DNA of 54,664 bases. Source: Litchfieldella qijiaojingensis. Its GTDB lineage: Bacteria > Pseudomonadota > Gammaproteobacteria > Pseudomonadales > Halomonadaceae. Below, piece after piece: positions 54,623 through 54,664 of the stretch. Below the pieces are notes generated by a model that worked only from the letters and a program-made list of their open reading frames with translations, was not told the origin of the DNA and made no database searches. Positions within the stretch are counted from its first letter, which is position 1; each line of letters starts with the position of its first letter. The stretch is from the NCBI RefSeq assembly GCF_014651875.1, contig NZ_BMXS01000028.1, positions 1 to 54,664 on the forward strand, in the 5' to 3' direction. Position numbers and translations under genes: made by a program.

Positions 54623-54664
54623 ATGAGTGAGTTAAGCGTATGGGAGGCGCCTCGAAAGCGTCGC
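54623..54664 (+). CDS. Possible transposase subunit, N-terminal fragment
   Basis: Fourteen codons (MSELSVWEAPRKRR) run into the right edge. The short acidic start followed by a basic RKRR stretch resembles the beginning of IS3 OrfA or IS66 TnpA proteins. The inverted repeat directly before it fits an insertion sequence. Too little is present for a firm call. Confidence 0.3.
   Translation, partial: MSELSVWEAPRKRR

Overview
The window looks like a chromosome segment of a halophilic gammaproteobacterium, most likely Halomonadaceae. This is inferred from gene content and order (smc-zipA-ligA, complete ccm operon, glrK-qseG-glrR), high GC, onium-compound catabolism genes and GC-rich intergenic repeats; no rRNA or tRNA gene is present to confirm it. 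It carries 54 coding regions, two of them cut by the window edges.

Layout. (1) 1-10210: the tail of an Na+-pumping decarboxylase beta subunit, then a long leftward run of a split chromate-type transporter, a TctCBA tripartite carboxylate transporter, a cytoplasmic-looking gamma-glutamyltransferase and a second TctCBA set, faced by a divergent GntR regulator. (2) 10218-11359: yigZ and an orphan LexA/UmuD-like S24 protein behind a consensus SOS box. (3) 11550-18570: ccmABCDEFGHI for cytochrome c maturation. (4) 18573-26405: smc, zipA, ligA, yheU (chromosome organisation, division, DNA ligation). (5) 26439-30418: REP-like repeats and a TetR/HlyD/ABC exporter operon. (6) 30548-41318: housekeeping genes (mnmC, yciI, PHP phosphoesterase, yciO, acid phosphatase, K+ channel, CYTH triphosphatase, DUF47-Pit phosphate transport, argA), with two heptanucleotide arrays next to terminators (one here, one in region 4). 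(7) 41319-45600: a gene-free 0.8 kb stretch holding a sigma54-type promoter, a GlrR-like site and a highly structured candidate small RNA, followed by glrK-qseG-glrR. (8) 45682-54417: a TetR regulator, an MntA/HepT toxin-antitoxin pair, xseA, and a divergent catabolic locus (P5C-reductase-like, etfB, etfA / N-methylproline-demethylase-like flavoprotein, DddQ-like cupin lyase). (9) 54587-54664: an inverted repeat and the first codons of a possible transposase gene.

Three parts seem most worth following. The first is the candidate sRNA upstream of glrK, in the place glmY holds in enterobacteria but with GGA-loop hairpins like those of CsrA-binding RNAs. The second is a pair of TGTACA half-sites spaced exactly 21 bp, found before the TetR gene and again in the divergent promoter region of the demethylase/ETF/DddQ-like locus 6 kb away, which suggests one regulon. 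The third is the SOS-box-controlled S24 protein without a DNA-binding domain. All functions rest on sequence recognition by eye; no search or folding program was run.
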